Below are positions 36,429-45,814 of a DNA stretch of 64,000 nt, in pieces. Both the position numbers and the translations under genes were made by a program. Numbering within the stretch: position 1 is the stretch's first letter; the number at the start of each line of letters is the position of its first letter. Under the pieces are notes generated by a model. It saw nothing but the letters and a program-made list of their open reading frames with translations. It ran no database searches and was not told the DNA's origin. This DNA comes from Hyphomicrobium sp. (GTDB lineage: Bacteria > Pseudomonadota > Alphaproteobacteria > Rhizobiales > Hyphomicrobiaceae): the NCBI GenBank assembly GCA_013141015.1, contig JABFRT010000027.1, positions 124,001 to 188,000 on the forward strand. Reading direction: 5' to 3'.

Positions 36429-38411
36429 TTATTCAGCCGGCGCAAGCGTCGCACCGGTCTTCTGTCGCGCGGGTGCCCCGACGCGGAAGCGCCGGTCGGA
36501 CAACGAGACAAAGCCGCCGAGTGCCATAATCAGCGCGCCAAGCCAGATCCACGGCACCAGCGGGTGATAATACAAGCGCACTTGCCACGCGCCCTTCTTG
36601 TCCGGTTCGCCGATCACCACATAGATGTTCGACAATAGGTTTGTGCGAATGCCGGCAACCGTCGTCTGTTGCTCGCGCACCGGATAAAAGCGGCGTTCGG
36701 TTTCAAGCACTGTCACGAAGCGGCCGTTGCGCGTGACGTTGAACACCGCTCGCTCGGCGTCGTAGTTCGGCCCCGGCACATTATTGACCGACGCGAATTT
36801 GAGATCGTAACCGGATAGAGAAATCGTGCCGCCGGGCCGCACCATTTGAATGGTCTCGGTGGCCCAAGCCGACATGCCAGCGATGCCAAGCACGGTTAGC
36901 CCCATACCGGCATGGGCGAGTACCAGCCCAAAGAACGAACGCGGCGTGGTTCGTGCAAGGCCGAGTGACGTTCCAAGCGGCACTTGGCCGATGCGCAAGC
37001 GCATACCAAGGTTGATCAGCGATCCAACAACCAGCCACGCCGCGAGTGCGATGGCCAAACCAGCGGCGATGTTTTTGCCGAACGTGATACCAAGCACGAC
37101 CAGAAGCGCCACACCTGCGGCGATGGCGGCCGGCTTTAGCTTGTCGAGCGCCTCGCGTAGAGTGTCGCGCTTCCACTTGAGCATCGGCCCAACCGACATG
37201 GCAATCAGCAGAGGAATCATGATCGGCACGAAGGTCATGTTGTAGTACGGCGGCCCGACCGATATTTTATCGCGGCCCATCAGATCGACGATCAGTGGAT
37301 AAAATGTGCCGAGGAACACTGTGGCGCAAGCAACCGTCAGAATGACGTTGTTCAGCGTCAGGCCGGCCTCACGGCTGACGATGGAAAAGGGCGAGCCCGA
37401 TTTCAGGCCCGGCATGCGGATCGCATACAGGATCAGCGATCCGCCGGTGGCCGCGACGATGAGCAACAGAATAAAGACGCCGCGCGCAGGATCCGTTGCG
37501 AAGGCATGCACGCTGGTCAGCACGCCGGAGCGCACCAGGAACGTGCCGATTAGCGACAATGTGAAGGTGAAAATGCCAAGTAAAATGGTCCAGCTGACAA
37601 GCGCATTGCGCCGTTCGACGACGAGCGCCGAGTGGAGAAGCGCGGTGCCGGCCAACCATGGCATGAACGAAGCGTTTTCAACCGGGTCCCAGAACCACCA
37701 GCCGCCCCAGCCGAGCGTGTAGTAGGCCCAGGCGCTGCCAAGCGTGATGCCAATGGTGAGGAAGCACCAGGCGGCGAGCACCCACGGCCGCACCCACCGC
37801 GCCCAGCTGGCATCGACCTTGCCTTCGATGAGCGCGGCTGCCGAGAACGAAAACGCAATCGAGAAACCGACGTAGCCCAGATAGAGGAATGGCGGATGGA
37901 AGGCGAGACCGGGGTCTTGCAGAATAGGGTTGAGGCCATTGCCGTCGAGAGGTGCTGGATCAAGACGGGCGAACGGATTTGACGTAAACAGGATGAATGC
38001 CAGAAAGCCGAGGCTGATCATGGATTGCACGGCGAGCGTATTGGCTTTCAGAGTTTCGGGAAGATTGCGGCCGAAGGCTGCAACGGCGGCACCGAAGATC
38101 GCCAGAATAAATACCCACAGAAGCATCGATCCTTCGTGGTTGCCCCACACGCCAGAGACTTTGTAGAGCATTGGCTTTAAGGTGTGTGAGTTGGCAGCAA
38201 CGACCGCGACCGAGAAATCCGACGTGACGAACGCCTGCGTCAAACATGCGAACGCCAGCGAGACGAACGCGAATTGTGTGATCGCGGCATACGATCCAAA
38301 CAGCATCGCCGCGCGATCCTGCCGGTGGGCGCCAATCAGCGGAACAGTCGACTGTAGCAGTGAGACGATCAATGCCAGTATCAAGGCGTAGTGCCCGATC
38401 TCAGCTACCAT
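36429..38411 (-). CDS. ccmF: Haem lyase subunit CcmF
   Basis: The 660-residue protein with many membrane helices carries the tryptophan-rich haem motif GWGGWWFWDPVENASFMPWL (about residue 235) and the conserved WGNHEGSMLLW (about residue 89). It joins haem from holo-CcmE to apocytochrome c. The length is normal. It heads the ccmFGHI operon. CcmE, often placed just before ccmF in this group of bacteria, is absent from the window. Confidence 0.95.
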   Translation of the reverse strand: MVAEIGHYALILALIVSLLQSTVPLIGAHRQDRAAMLFGSYAAITQFAFVSLAFACLTQAFVTSDFSVAVVAANSHTLKPMLYKVSGVWGNHEGSMLLWVFILAIFGAAVAAFGRNLPETLKANTLAVQSMISLGFLAFILFTSNPFARLDPAPLDGNGLNPILQDPGLAFHPPFLYLGYVGFSIAFSFSAAALIEGKVDASWARWVRPWVLAAWCFLTIGITLGSAWAYYTLGWGGWWFWDPVENASFMPWLAGTALLHSALVVERRNALVSWTILLGIFTFTLSLIGTFLVRSGVLTSVHAFATDPARGVFILLLIVAATGGSLILYAIRMPGLKSGSPFSIVSREAGLTLNNVILTVACATVFLGTFYPLIVDLMGRDKISVGPPYYNMTFVPIMIPLLIAMSVGPMLKWKRDTLREALDKLKPAAIAAGVALLVVLGITFGKNIAAGLAIALAAWLVVGSLINLGMRLRIGQVPLGTSLGLARTTPRSFFGLVLAHAGMGLTVLGIAGMSAWATETIQMVRPGGTISLSGYDLKFASVNNVPGPNYDAERAVFNVTRNGRFVTVLETERRFYPVREQQTTVAGIRTNLLSNIYVVIGEPDKKGAWQVRLYYHPLVPWIWLGALIMALGGFVSLSDRRFRVGAPARQKTGATLAPAE

Positions 38412-38769
38412 GCGTGTTTAACTCCAAAGGAAGTGTCAGCTGGCCAAAATATGTCCTGACCGCTTAGCGGTTCCGCGGCACTTGGGATGCCGGACCTTGA
38501 TGACAACGTTGTAGAGTGCCTTCCGCTTCCGGAAAATCCCAAATATTAACTTGGCCATTGCGCGAAAAGGCCGCCAGTTTCGGGCTGGTTTGGCTGACAT
38601 TACGGCGAGTTAATCCAGCGGCACACATGACAAACCCGTTATCGCACTAGGTTGTCCATTATTTTGGCCGCCGGCGCCCGCCGCTTCCATGTTCAACAAT
38701 CAGCAAAATAATGGCCGCTCGGAGACGATCTTCGAGCGGCCACGCAAATCGATCAGGCACAGACGCTGT
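38412..38769. other. Intergenic region between ccmF and the Tad lipoprotein gene
   Basis: This 358-base stretch holds the ccmF promoter on the right-hand side of that gene and, at 38705-38742, the terminator of the Tad operon. I see no gene in it. Confidence 0.45.
38705..38742 (-). terminator. Intrinsic terminator of the cpaB-cpaC-lipoprotein operon
   Basis: TGGCCGCTCG (38712-38721) pairs with CGAGCGGCCA (38733-38742). On the minus strand the stem is followed by TTATTTTG. Confidence 0.8.
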
Positions 38770-39144
38770 CTATTTCGGTGCCGTGCTGCCCGCTTCCACA
38801 GGAACATCCGGCGTTGCGGGTGCCGATTCTGAGACCGCGCCAGCCTTGCCGCTCAGTGTTTTCGGCGCAATCACCTTGCCTGCACGATAGCGGGCAATCG
38901 CCGTGCGGGCGCGCTCGCCATCCGACGTCCAGCGGTCCTGGCTGGACGCCGCTGGCCAACGCGTTATCGTCTGCACAGCCTTGTTGGTTTCGGTCGCGTC
39001 GCCAGCCCCAAGCGTGATCGTGTCGCGGCGATCAAGGTATTCGTTGCATCCGGCGGTGCCTGCAGCAACGGCTGAGAATACAATCGCACCCATTGCCGCC
39101 AGTATCGGGGCGCGGAGGCGCGGCGCACTATTTCGATGGAACAT
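38770..39144 (-). CDS. Small Tad-locus lipoprotein
   Basis: The 124-residue product has a signal with a lipobox-like ending (VAAGTAGC), then NEYLDRRDTITLGAGDATET and a conserved-looking centre (NKAVQTITRWPAASSQDRW, DGERARTAIARYRAG), and a variable Ala/Pro-rich tail. Similar short lipoproteins follow cpaC in many alphaproteobacterial Tad loci. They probably assist the secretin, but no function is proven. Its start overlaps the cpaC end by 17 bases. Confidence 0.65.
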   Translation of the reverse strand: MFHRNSAPRLRAPILAAMGAIVFSAVAAGTAGCNEYLDRRDTITLGAGDATETNKAVQTITRWPAASSQDRWTSDGERARTAIARYRAGKVIAPKTLSGKAGAVSESAPATPDVPVEAGSTAPK

Positions 39145-40711
39145 AGGTCACCTTGTCAGAGCCGGTTGAAATGATGTGGCCGAACGGCTTGGCGTCATCG
39201 CGGCGGCGTTCGTTGCCGGTGACTTCGGCGCGTCCATCGACAAACAGATCGACGTCATTGCCGGCCATCGGCTTGTCCAGCGGCGTTGCCAGCGGCACAC
39301 CGGGACGCGCTGGTTTGACCAGACGTGGCGTGACGATGATCACGAGATCGGATTCCTGCTTTTGATAAGACGCACTGCGGAACAGGGCACCAAGAACTGG
39401 AACCTGACCGATCCACGGCAGCTGTTGCTGCCCGGTTCTGTGCGAGTGCTGCAACAGACCGGCGATGGCTAAGCTTTGTCCGTCTTTCAGTTCGACGGTG
39501 GTATTGGCGCGGCGCACGATCAAGCCTGGAATGCGGACGTTGTTGACCTCAACTGTGGTCGTTTCGTCGATGTCGCTGACTTCCGGCGCGATCTTCAGGT
39601 TGATCAGTCCGCCATTGAGAACCGTCGGCGTAAAGGCGAGCGAAACACCGAACTGCTTGAATTCGATGGAGATGCGGTTGTCGGCCGCGCTGACCGGGAA
39701 CGGAAACTCTCCACCCGCCAGGAAGCTCGCGGTATCTCCCGACGTCGTCACGAGATTGGGCTCCGCCAGACGGCGGGCCATGTCGCGGGCTTCAAGCGCT
39801 CTGATCATTACATCGACATTTGTGCCGCCTTCCAGCACGCGGGCGAGCATGGTGCCGAACGGCTCAGAGCCGCTGAGCAGTGCGGCTGCTTGCAAGGCGC
39901 CAACGCCCGGATCGAAGATCTGCCGGTTGGTGTCGGCGCTGGCGCTTGGGCCACGCACGCGGCCGCTGATGCCGAGTTCGCGGCTGGCCGAACGCGAGGC
40001 TTCAACGAAGCGGACTTCCAGCATGACCTGCTGCGGACCGGCGACCGCGAGCGCGTTCGTGACCGCATCTGGAGAATAGCGGCGCGCGATGGCCATGGCC
40101 TTTTCGATTGCCGGCGCATCAAACACCGTGCCGCTCAACACGATACCGCCGTTGACGGAGCTGACATGAATATTGGCATCCGGCACATTCTCTTTGAGCT
40201 TGGCACGAAGATTGGGAAGATCCGGCGTTACGTCGACTTCGATCAGCTGGATAATCCGCTTGTCCTTGCCAACCACGGTGACGCGGGTCGCGCCGACCTT
40301 TTTCCCAAGCACGTAAATGGAATGATCGGACAGCGGCACCACGTCGGCAATTTCGGATTCTGCCACAAGCGCTGTCTCATAGGCCCGGCCGATTTCTACA
40401 ACGTGGGATTTCTTGGCGACAACCGAAGCGCGGGAGATTTTTCCTTCGAATGCGGCATTGGAAGTTGCGCTGGCATCAGCAGCGGCTACAGCGCTGCGGC
40501 TGTAGGCAACCGCACCGCTCAGCGAAACGGCGGCCAAAAAAGCGTAACCGCTAAAGCGGACCGCGCGGCGGACATGCCCGCTTCGTGGATGTACAGCAGA
40601 TGCTGCAATTGAATGGTGGCTGCAGCTATCGGCCGTAGCCCGCGTCGCGCCTTGATGTTCAGCCACGGCCGAACCAGCGGGCACGCAATAATTGATACGC
40701 GTCTTGCTCAT
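39128..40711 (-). CDS. cpaC: Tad pilus secretin CpaC (RcpA)
   Basis: The 527-residue outer-membrane secretin has a long N-terminal extension with a signal-like helix at about residues 55-75. An N-terminal pilus/BON-like region follows (LVAESEIADVVPLSDHSIYV, VGATRVTVVGKDKRI), then the secretin core (FLAGGEFPFPV, FTPTVLNGGLINLKIAPEVS, LPWIGQVPVLGALFRS, ESDLVIIVTPRLVKP). It forms the pore through which the Flp pilus emerges. It lies 162 bases after cpaB. The first 50 residues are unusual; an internal start is possible. Confidence 0.9.
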   Translation of the reverse strand: MSKTRINYCVPAGSAVAEHQGATRATADSCSHHSIAASAVHPRSGHVRRAVRFSGYAFLAAVSLSGAVAYSRSAVAAADASATSNAAFEGKISRASVVAKKSHVVEIGRAYETALVAESEIADVVPLSDHSIYVLGKKVGATRVTVVGKDKRIIQLIEVDVTPDLPNLRAKLKENVPDANIHVSSVNGGIVLSGTVFDAPAIEKAMAIARRYSPDAVTNALAVAGPQQVMLEVRFVEASRSASRELGISGRVRGPSASADTNRQIFDPGVGALQAAALLSGSEPFGTMLARVLEGGTNVDVMIRALEARDMARRLAEPNLVTTSGDTASFLAGGEFPFPVSAADNRISIEFKQFGVSLAFTPTVLNGGLINLKIAPEVSDIDETTTVEVNNVRIPGLIVRRANTTVELKDGQSLAIAGLLQHSHRTGQQQLPWIGQVPVLGALFRSASYQKQESDLVIIVTPRLVKPARPGVPLATPLDKPMAGNDVDLFVDGRAEVTGNERRRDDAKPFGHIISTGSDKVTYVPSK

Positions 40712-40873
40712 CGCAGAACGTCCTCACTCTGTTACAGTCCCGAAACGCTGGATACGGAACGCAAACAAGGGACGCATCGACAAGGGCCGCGCGCACTGCT
40801 GTGGCAGCGCGCATGGCCCGGCAAACGCACGAACACGAGGATTTCAGAGTGGGCCTAAAGAAAGAGCTGAGCC

Positions 40874-41857
40874 CTACTTACCTTGATCCTGGCCGTTGTC
40901 TTGGCGCAGAACATCATAGTCGGTCTGCGCCGTGGCCCGGACGACGCTGACTTTCGCCATGTCGCCGCGCTCGGCTGGCTTCACAGGTGCAACGGTCTTC
41001 CCTTCGGGTGCAACCGCAATTGTCGGCTCGAAGGCCGCGACGCTAGAATTATCCCCGCTATTCCCAGGCAGGTCTGCGACGGTGAGACGCTTCATGTCTT
41101 CAACGGAGGCAGTGGTGCCATTTTCACGCAGCACAAGGGACAGGCTGCCGACCGTTGAGGCAAGCGTGATCTTCTGCGCGTCGAGCATGTCGGTTTCAAC
41201 GGTGACTGTACGGCCGAGGATGGGCGCGGTGTGTTTTGGGTCAAACGTCTGATCGACAGCCAGAACGCGGACGTTCTGCAACAACAGGTCGGTGTAGGAC
41301 TGGCCCTCTGATCCATCCTTCGTCTTGACGTTCTTGCCGTCTGTGGTCGCAAAAATGTCCACGCGGTCGCCGGGCAGAACGAATCCACCGACGCCGATCA
41401 CATCATTGATACGGATGGTGACGGCCTTTTTGCCCGGTTGCAGCATCGTTGCCAAACCAGAACGCTGACCGGGGCCGGTCACCTTCCCGGCGAGGATCGG
41501 TTCGCTGGCCTGAACCGGTTCAAGCACGACGCGCGTTTCTTGCTGGCCTAAGAATTCGGCGATTGTCTTGAAAGATCCCTGAGGCACGTTTTTGACCGGC
41601 CATTCGGCTTCGACCAATTTCTCCTGAGTGACGGCCGCACCAAACCCAAGCAGTTCCTTGGCGACGACGACGGTGGTCATTTCGATTGCCGGTGCAGGTG
41701 CGGGCTGCGAATGCATGATGCGCAGGAATTCCGATGACATCCAACCGTTGATGCCGACGGCAGCAACGATACCGCTCAAGGCTGCGAGACCAAGCGCCAG
41801 GATGACTTCGCGGCGCATACCTGTCCGTCTGCGTTGCACAAACTGGCGTCTGGCCAT
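40874..41857 (-). CDS. cpaB: Flp pilus assembly protein CpaB (RcpC)
   Basis: The 327-residue protein has one N-terminal membrane helix (EVILALGLAALSGIVAAVGI), a SAF-like domain (VVVAKELLGFGAAVTQEKLV), and the RcpC/CpaB region with GVGGFVLPGDRVDIFATTDG and LLLQNVRVLAVDQTF. It is a periplasmic partner of the CpaC secretin in Tad pili. I chose the ATG at 41857, where the protein begins MARRQFVQRRR before the helix; the frame runs on to 41986. It heads the operon with cpaC and a lipoprotein. Confidence 0.88.
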   Translation of the reverse strand: MARRQFVQRRRTGMRREVILALGLAALSGIVAAVGINGWMSSEFLRIMHSQPAPAPAIEMTTVVVAKELLGFGAAVTQEKLVEAEWPVKNVPQGSFKTIAEFLGQQETRVVLEPVQASEPILAGKVTGPGQRSGLATMLQPGKKAVTIRINDVIGVGGFVLPGDRVDIFATTDGKNVKTKDGSEGQSYTDLLLQNVRVLAVDQTFDPKHTAPILGRTVTVETDMLDAQKITLASTVGSLSLVLRENGTTASVEDMKRLTVADLPGNSGDNSSVAAFEPTIAVAPEGKTVAPVKPAERGDMAKVSVVRATAQTDYDVLRQDNGQDQGK

Positions 41858-42236
41858 AGCCCTGTCGTCCCCAAAAGAGTGGCAAAAATCAAACACGCGT
41901 ACTTTCGCACGGCTATGATTAAGGGAATTATAAACAGGCACGGGAAAACTTAGGAACTTGCTAATTCTCAGCCGGAAAATGCGCATTCCGCCGTAATCCT
42001 TGGCGCGTTGATGGTGCAGCCAAGCGGTGCCGTTCCGGTCGTGAACAGGTTTTCAACAGCCGTGTCCGTCAGCTGATCAATTTTCCTGCAATCAGTGGCC
42101 CGGCCGGTTCGTAAGTGCCATAAATTGAAGTCGCAGAGCATAGCAAAATTCGCGGCTTTGCCATCATTGCGCCTTGTGACCGGCAAGCTTGGCCGGCCGC
42201 AAGAGCCGGGATGCGATATGCGTGGGGAGACGTTAC
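41858..42236. promoter_or_regulatory. Divergent promoter region between cpaB and the TPR lipoprotein gene
   Basis: This is 379 bases without a supported gene. It must hold promoters for both Tad half-operons. AT-rich patches occur near 41915-41940, but no convincing paired boxes were found. Confidence 0.4.
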
Positions 42237-42746
42237 GTGCGGGGAATGAGTTCGGCCAAGGGGATCGCGTTTGCGATCTGGATCAGCGCAGGCGTCACCG
42301 CGTGCGCGGAACATGAAGCCGGTCTGCTGACGTCGTCGCTGTCAGACAGCAGTCTTCCGTCGTCGCATAAACTGGTGGCGCACGCGCAAAAGCAATTCGC
42401 CGGCGGTTATTATGGTTCGGCGGTCGATAGCTACGCCAAGACGGTCGAAAAAGATCCGTTGAATGCCGACGCTTGGCTCGGTCTTGCGGCGGCCTATGAT
42501 CAGATCTCGCGCTTCGACGAAGCGGATAAAGCTTACGCCAAGGTGCAAGAACTTGTCGGCGCAACACCAAGTGTGCTCAACAATCTGGGCTATTCGTACC
42601 TGCTCAGAGGTAATCTCGACAAGTCTCGCGCAACGCTGGCAGCGGCCTACCGTGGCGATGCCACAAACCCCTATATTCTCAACAATATCGACATTCTCAA
42701 TCAGCGGCTGGTGTCGCTCGGCCATCCGCCAATGGTCATGAATTAG
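42237..42746 (+). CDS. TPR lipoprotein, TadD-like
   Basis: The 169-residue lipoprotein has a signal ending in the lipobox GVTAC, then tetratricopeptide repeats (FAGGYYGSAVDSYAKTVEKD, NADAWLGLAAAYDQISRFDE, PSVLNNLGYSYLLRGNLDKS). TadD-like lipoproteins help place or stabilise the Tad secretin. I chose the GTG at 42237 because GGGGAGA at 42224-42230 gives good spacing; an ATG three codons later lies too close to its GGGGA. It is divergent from cpaB. Confidence 0.82.
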   Translation: MRGMSSAKGIAFAIWISAGVTACAEHEAGLLTSSLSDSSLPSSHKLVAHAQKQFAGGYYGSAVDSYAKTVEKDPLNADAWLGLAAAYDQISRFDEADKAYAKVQELVGATPSVLNNLGYSYLLRGNLDKSRATLAAAYRGDATNPYILNNIDILNQRLVSLGHPPMVMN

Positions 42747-42866
42747 CGGACGCGCCCTCCCGTTAACCGGCTTTTCTCACGATTTGGCAACTACATCCGT
42801 CTAACTTGGTTGCTGGTTTATGGCCAAGCGCACTGGTGCGTCCGGCCGCCCGGGAGACGACTGGCC

Positions 42867-43160
42867 ATGCAAGATCAACCGTTGTCCGGCAGCAGTTCTC
42901 CTGCAGCGTCCATACCGGCTGGCCGCACGGCCGAATCTGCCCCTGGCGAAATCCGCCTCTCGTTCGGATTGTTCTACATCGTATTGAAATGGGGACAGGA
43001 GCGGCGCAGCGGCGAGCGGATCGATCAGGACCGCCGTAATTTTCCAGTATTGACTGCCACCAATGTGCCGGTGCTGATCGGCATATGGGCCGCGCTCTTC
43101 ATGCTGCTTTATATGGTGCTGCAGCTGGGCCTGCGCAGCATGGTCTATCTGTTTTCGTAA
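42867..43160 (+). CDS. Small membrane protein of unknown function in the Tad locus
   Basis: The 97-residue protein has an Ala/Ser/Pro-rich start, a basic middle (LKWGQERRSGERIDQDRR) and a strongly hydrophobic end (VLIGIWAALFMLLYMVLQLG). GGGAGA at 42852-42857 supports the ATG at 42867. It lies 120 bases after the TPR lipoprotein gene in the same direction. I do not recognise a family. The position suggests a link to the pilus, but that is inference only. Confidence 0.6.
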   Translation: MQDQPLSGSSSPAASIPAGRTAESAPGEIRLSFGLFYIVLKWGQERRSGERIDQDRRNFPVLTATNVPVLIGIWAALFMLLYMVLQLGLRSMVYLFS

Positions 43161-43211
43161 GTCTGCGGTCTGCGGCGTGAATCCTCAACGCCGCTCCACC
43201 CATGTATGCCG

Positions 43212-43640
43212 CTATTTCGCGCGCAGGAACGTCATCGTCCGCGATAGAGTCACCGATTTCAGATCCGACATCGGGACGAGAAGTTTGACCTGATAGGATG
43301 CGGTCAATGTCGCAGTCCGCGTACTGTCGGCATTGGTCACTTCCGCCACGGTCACGTTTTGCAGGTTTGCTGGATTGAGGAGTATCAGGTTGTCGCTGAC
43401 CGCCTGTTTGACCCGCGTGGTGTCGGCCGTTTTCATCACCATGCCAAATCGCGTGGCGTTGGACACGGCGTATTCAAACTCAACCTTCGAATAGGTCAGC
43501 CGGCCGAACTCGATGATCAGTAACAGCCCAACCAGCAGCACAGGAATGATCATCGCGAACTCGACCGCTGCAATTCCAGCGTCGCAACCGCCAAATGCGC
43601 AGCGCGGAAAAAGCCGCCGGTGATGGGGCGCGGTTGTCAT
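43212..43640 (-). CDS. TadE/TadF-like pseudopilin
   Basis: The 142-residue protein shows the TadE signature GIAAVEFAMIIPVLLVGLLLI near residue 22, with the Glu that follows the prepilin-type cleavage region, then a short periplasmic domain. TadE and TadF are minor pseudopilins of the Flp/Tad system. It overlaps the next TadE-like gene by four bases and is third in a minus-strand set of three. Confidence 0.85.
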   Translation of the reverse strand: MTTAPHHRRLFPRCAFGGCDAGIAAVEFAMIIPVLLVGLLLIIEFGRLTYSKVEFEYAVSNATRFGMVMKTADTTRVKQAVSDNLILLNPANLQNVTVAEVTNADSTRTATLTASYQVKLLVPMSDLKSVTLSRTMTFLRAK

Positions 43641-44128
43641 TTGAGGCGGATCTGCGACGAGTTGGTGAAGACAAAGTTGGTCGCAAAATAGCGCGGCGTG
43701 ACGATCGGCTTATACGGTTTGCTCACGTCGACTTTGAGATATTCCTGCTTATTTTCGCCGGCAGCACAGGTTCCGCCGCAGGCAACGGGTCCTGTATTCT
43801 CGCACTCGCAGATCACGCTGGCGTTGATGGTCGCAGGTGTTGCGGCGCCAGCCGCTGTCCACGCTACGGGAAGCGCCGCCTTTACCGAGTTTATGACCGG
43901 CGTCATGTCGCCTTGCACAGGCGGCGTGGTCAGGCCGTAATGCGTGCCCGCGCGTGCCGCCGCCTGCACCGTCAAATTGCTGCTGATGGCCGACGAGACT
44001 TCGACAACACCGAGCAGCATGATCAGGATCACTGGCGCGATAAAGGCAAACTCCACCGCTATCGCACCCTCGTGCGACGTTGTGAAGTTCTGCCCTTGTG
44101 CTCGCGTCAGCTGCCCGTTGACGGCCAT
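43637..44128 (-). CDS. TadE-like pseudopilin
   Basis: The 163-residue protein has the TadE motif GAIAVEFAFIAPVILIMLLG near residue 21, then a periplasmic part with four cysteines (ICECENTG, ACGGTCAAG) that could form disulfides. It lies three bases after the TadG-like gene and overlaps the following TadE/F gene, so the three are an operon for minor pilins. Confidence 0.87.
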   Translation of the reverse strand: MAVNGQLTRAQGQNFTTSHEGAIAVEFAFIAPVILIMLLGVVEVSSAISSNLTVQAAARAGTHYGLTTPPVQGDMTPVINSVKAALPVAWTAAGAATPATINASVICECENTGPVACGGTCAAGENKQEYLKVDVSKPYKPIVTPRYFATNFVFTNSSQIRLK

Positions 44129-44131
44129 TGC

Positions 44132-45469
44132 CTATTCCTTCAACTCAACAGTTGAGCGAGCCATTTTTGCGGTTCCAGATTGCGCATCGCACGTGCCGGA
44201 AATCGATGAATTGCCGCTGATCTTGATCTTTTGCGCGATCACTTGGAGGCACGACATGTTGCTGTTGGTGCCGCCCGAGATGGTGATGAATTGATTGGGA
44301 AAATATATGGCCCCACTCATATTCATATCGGCATTGCCGTTGATATAGCTTTCACCACCATAGGCACTGCCCGTAGCTTTGCCGCAGGTTTTGCCGCCGC
44401 CGGTCTTGCTGGTATTTGTATTGGTATCGCCGGTGCCGGGGTCTTGGAAAAACAGCACGCCGTCCATTGATGTGCCGCTTTTTGGGGCATGCAGCGAAAC
44501 CTTGGCGCCGCCGTTGACATCAAGCAGCGCGATGTCACTGCCGGTGCCGGTCAGGATGAAGGTTACGCCCGTGCCGGCAAGCGTTGCGTTACCGTTGGCC
44601 TTGAAGTTGCCGCCGTCGATAATGTAGGTGCCAGGCTGGAATGTGGTCGTGCCGCCCGTCATGTCGATGCCGCCGCAGTACCGGCCGGGCGAAAGGGTCT
44701 TGTTGGCTTTGATCTTCAGCTGGCTGGCCGTACATTTGGACGGCATGGAAGGGATCTGCAAATTGCGGCCCTCCGGACCATAGGGATCTATGGTGGCGGC
44801 TGATTTGCTTTTCGGGGCGCCGCTGGTGGTTGTCAGTTTGGCGCCGTTGGATTGAAATACGTCACCGACGGCCGATACGCTGGTGGCGGTGGTTTTTGAG
44901 GCACCCGATAGATAGACCGAATTGCTTGCTGTCGAATTCGATGCGATGCCGCAGCCAAGATTGACGGTGGAGTTTCCGGTAATCTCTACGGCTTTGTCGA
45001 TATCCGGCGAAAGCGCGAGCAGGCACGATTCCGCCACGCTATCGACCTGCGCGACTGAGCGGCTGCTGACATGGGTATTCTTGACGCCGAAGAGACCGAG
45101 AAAGAAGATTGGTTGATCGCGTTCGGCTGTGATGGCAACGGCGGTCAAGTTGCCGGCAAGCGGCCCGGTCTTTGGCGGGTGCTGGACGTCGAAGCGGACG
45201 CCTTCAAGGCTTGCGCCGTAGACTTTGCCGAGCAGCTTTCCCGCTTCGGATTTAATGACTGTTTCTGTGCCGCTCAACTGAATAGCCTGAGCGGCGGAAA
45301 TCGCGGCGCTATCGGTTGCCGCTTGCAGCTTGTTGCGCTCCATCATCCAATGTGCGCCATCGACGCCAAGTCCTGCAAAGCCAATCAGGACGGGAATGAT
45401 CAAGCCAAAAATAATTGCGACGCCGCCATTGGTGTCTGTGCGGAATTGAGCTGACTGCACTGTACGCAT
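44132..45469 (-). CDS. TadG-like Flp pilus assembly protein
   Basis: The 445-residue protein begins with the TadG/Flp-assembly helix GGVAIIFGLIIPVLIGFAGLGVD and ERNKLQAATDSAAISAAQ, as in TadG relatives. The rest is a Ser/Thr/Gly-rich extracytoplasmic region (STVNLGCGIASNSTASNSVY, IDGGNFKANGNATLAGTGVT) with beta-helix-like repeats. No clear von Willebrand domain with a MIDAS motif is visible, unlike larger TadG proteins. The ATG at 45469 (MRTVQSAQ) suits the helix position. Confidence 0.82.
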   Translation of the reverse strand: MRTVQSAQFRTDTNGGVAIIFGLIIPVLIGFAGLGVDGAHWMMERNKLQAATDSAAISAAQAIQLSGTETVIKSEAGKLLGKVYGASLEGVRFDVQHPPKTGPLAGNLTAVAITAERDQPIFFLGLFGVKNTHVSSRSVAQVDSVAESCLLALSPDIDKAVEITGNSTVNLGCGIASNSTASNSVYLSGASKTTATSVSAVGDVFQSNGAKLTTTSGAPKSKSAATIDPYGPEGRNLQIPSMPSKCTASQLKIKANKTLSPGRYCGGIDMTGGTTTFQPGTYIIDGGNFKANGNATLAGTGVTFILTGTGSDIALLDVNGGAKVSLHAPKSGTSMDGVLFFQDPGTGDTNTNTSKTGGGKTCGKATGSAYGGESYINGNADMNMSGAIYFPNQFITISGGTNSNMSCLQVIAQKIKISGNSSISGTCDAQSGTAKMARSTVELKE

Positions 45470-45814
45470 GATACGCCTGCTTTGCATATTGCTAACTATT
45501 GAGGCGTTGATAACTACATTGAATTGGCATTTGAGTGAAACACGTACCATGCATGTGGTTGACCGGCCGTTGAGAGCGTGCCGCCAATTTTAGGAAAAAG
45601 CAGATTGACGGCCGCGTTAGCAATTGATTCATCAATTGGCGCTGATCGATTTTGGCAATGGCCCTGGCCTTATCGGCGAGCCCTGCATCAGGCCATTGGC
45701 GCCGGTCCGTCCATGCACGCGCCGTCCCGCGCCCGCCCACATCGTGCCGCTTGACCGGCGAGAGGCTTGGACGTTACGACGGATCTCGATTTTTTTTGGT
45801 CTGGGGTGAACATC
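45470..45814. other. Intergenic region between the TadG-like and FAH-family genes
   Basis: This is 345 bases between divergent genes. No gene is supported. It should contain both promoters; the AT-rich part near 45480-45540 is the best place for the Tad-side promoter. Confidence 0.4.
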
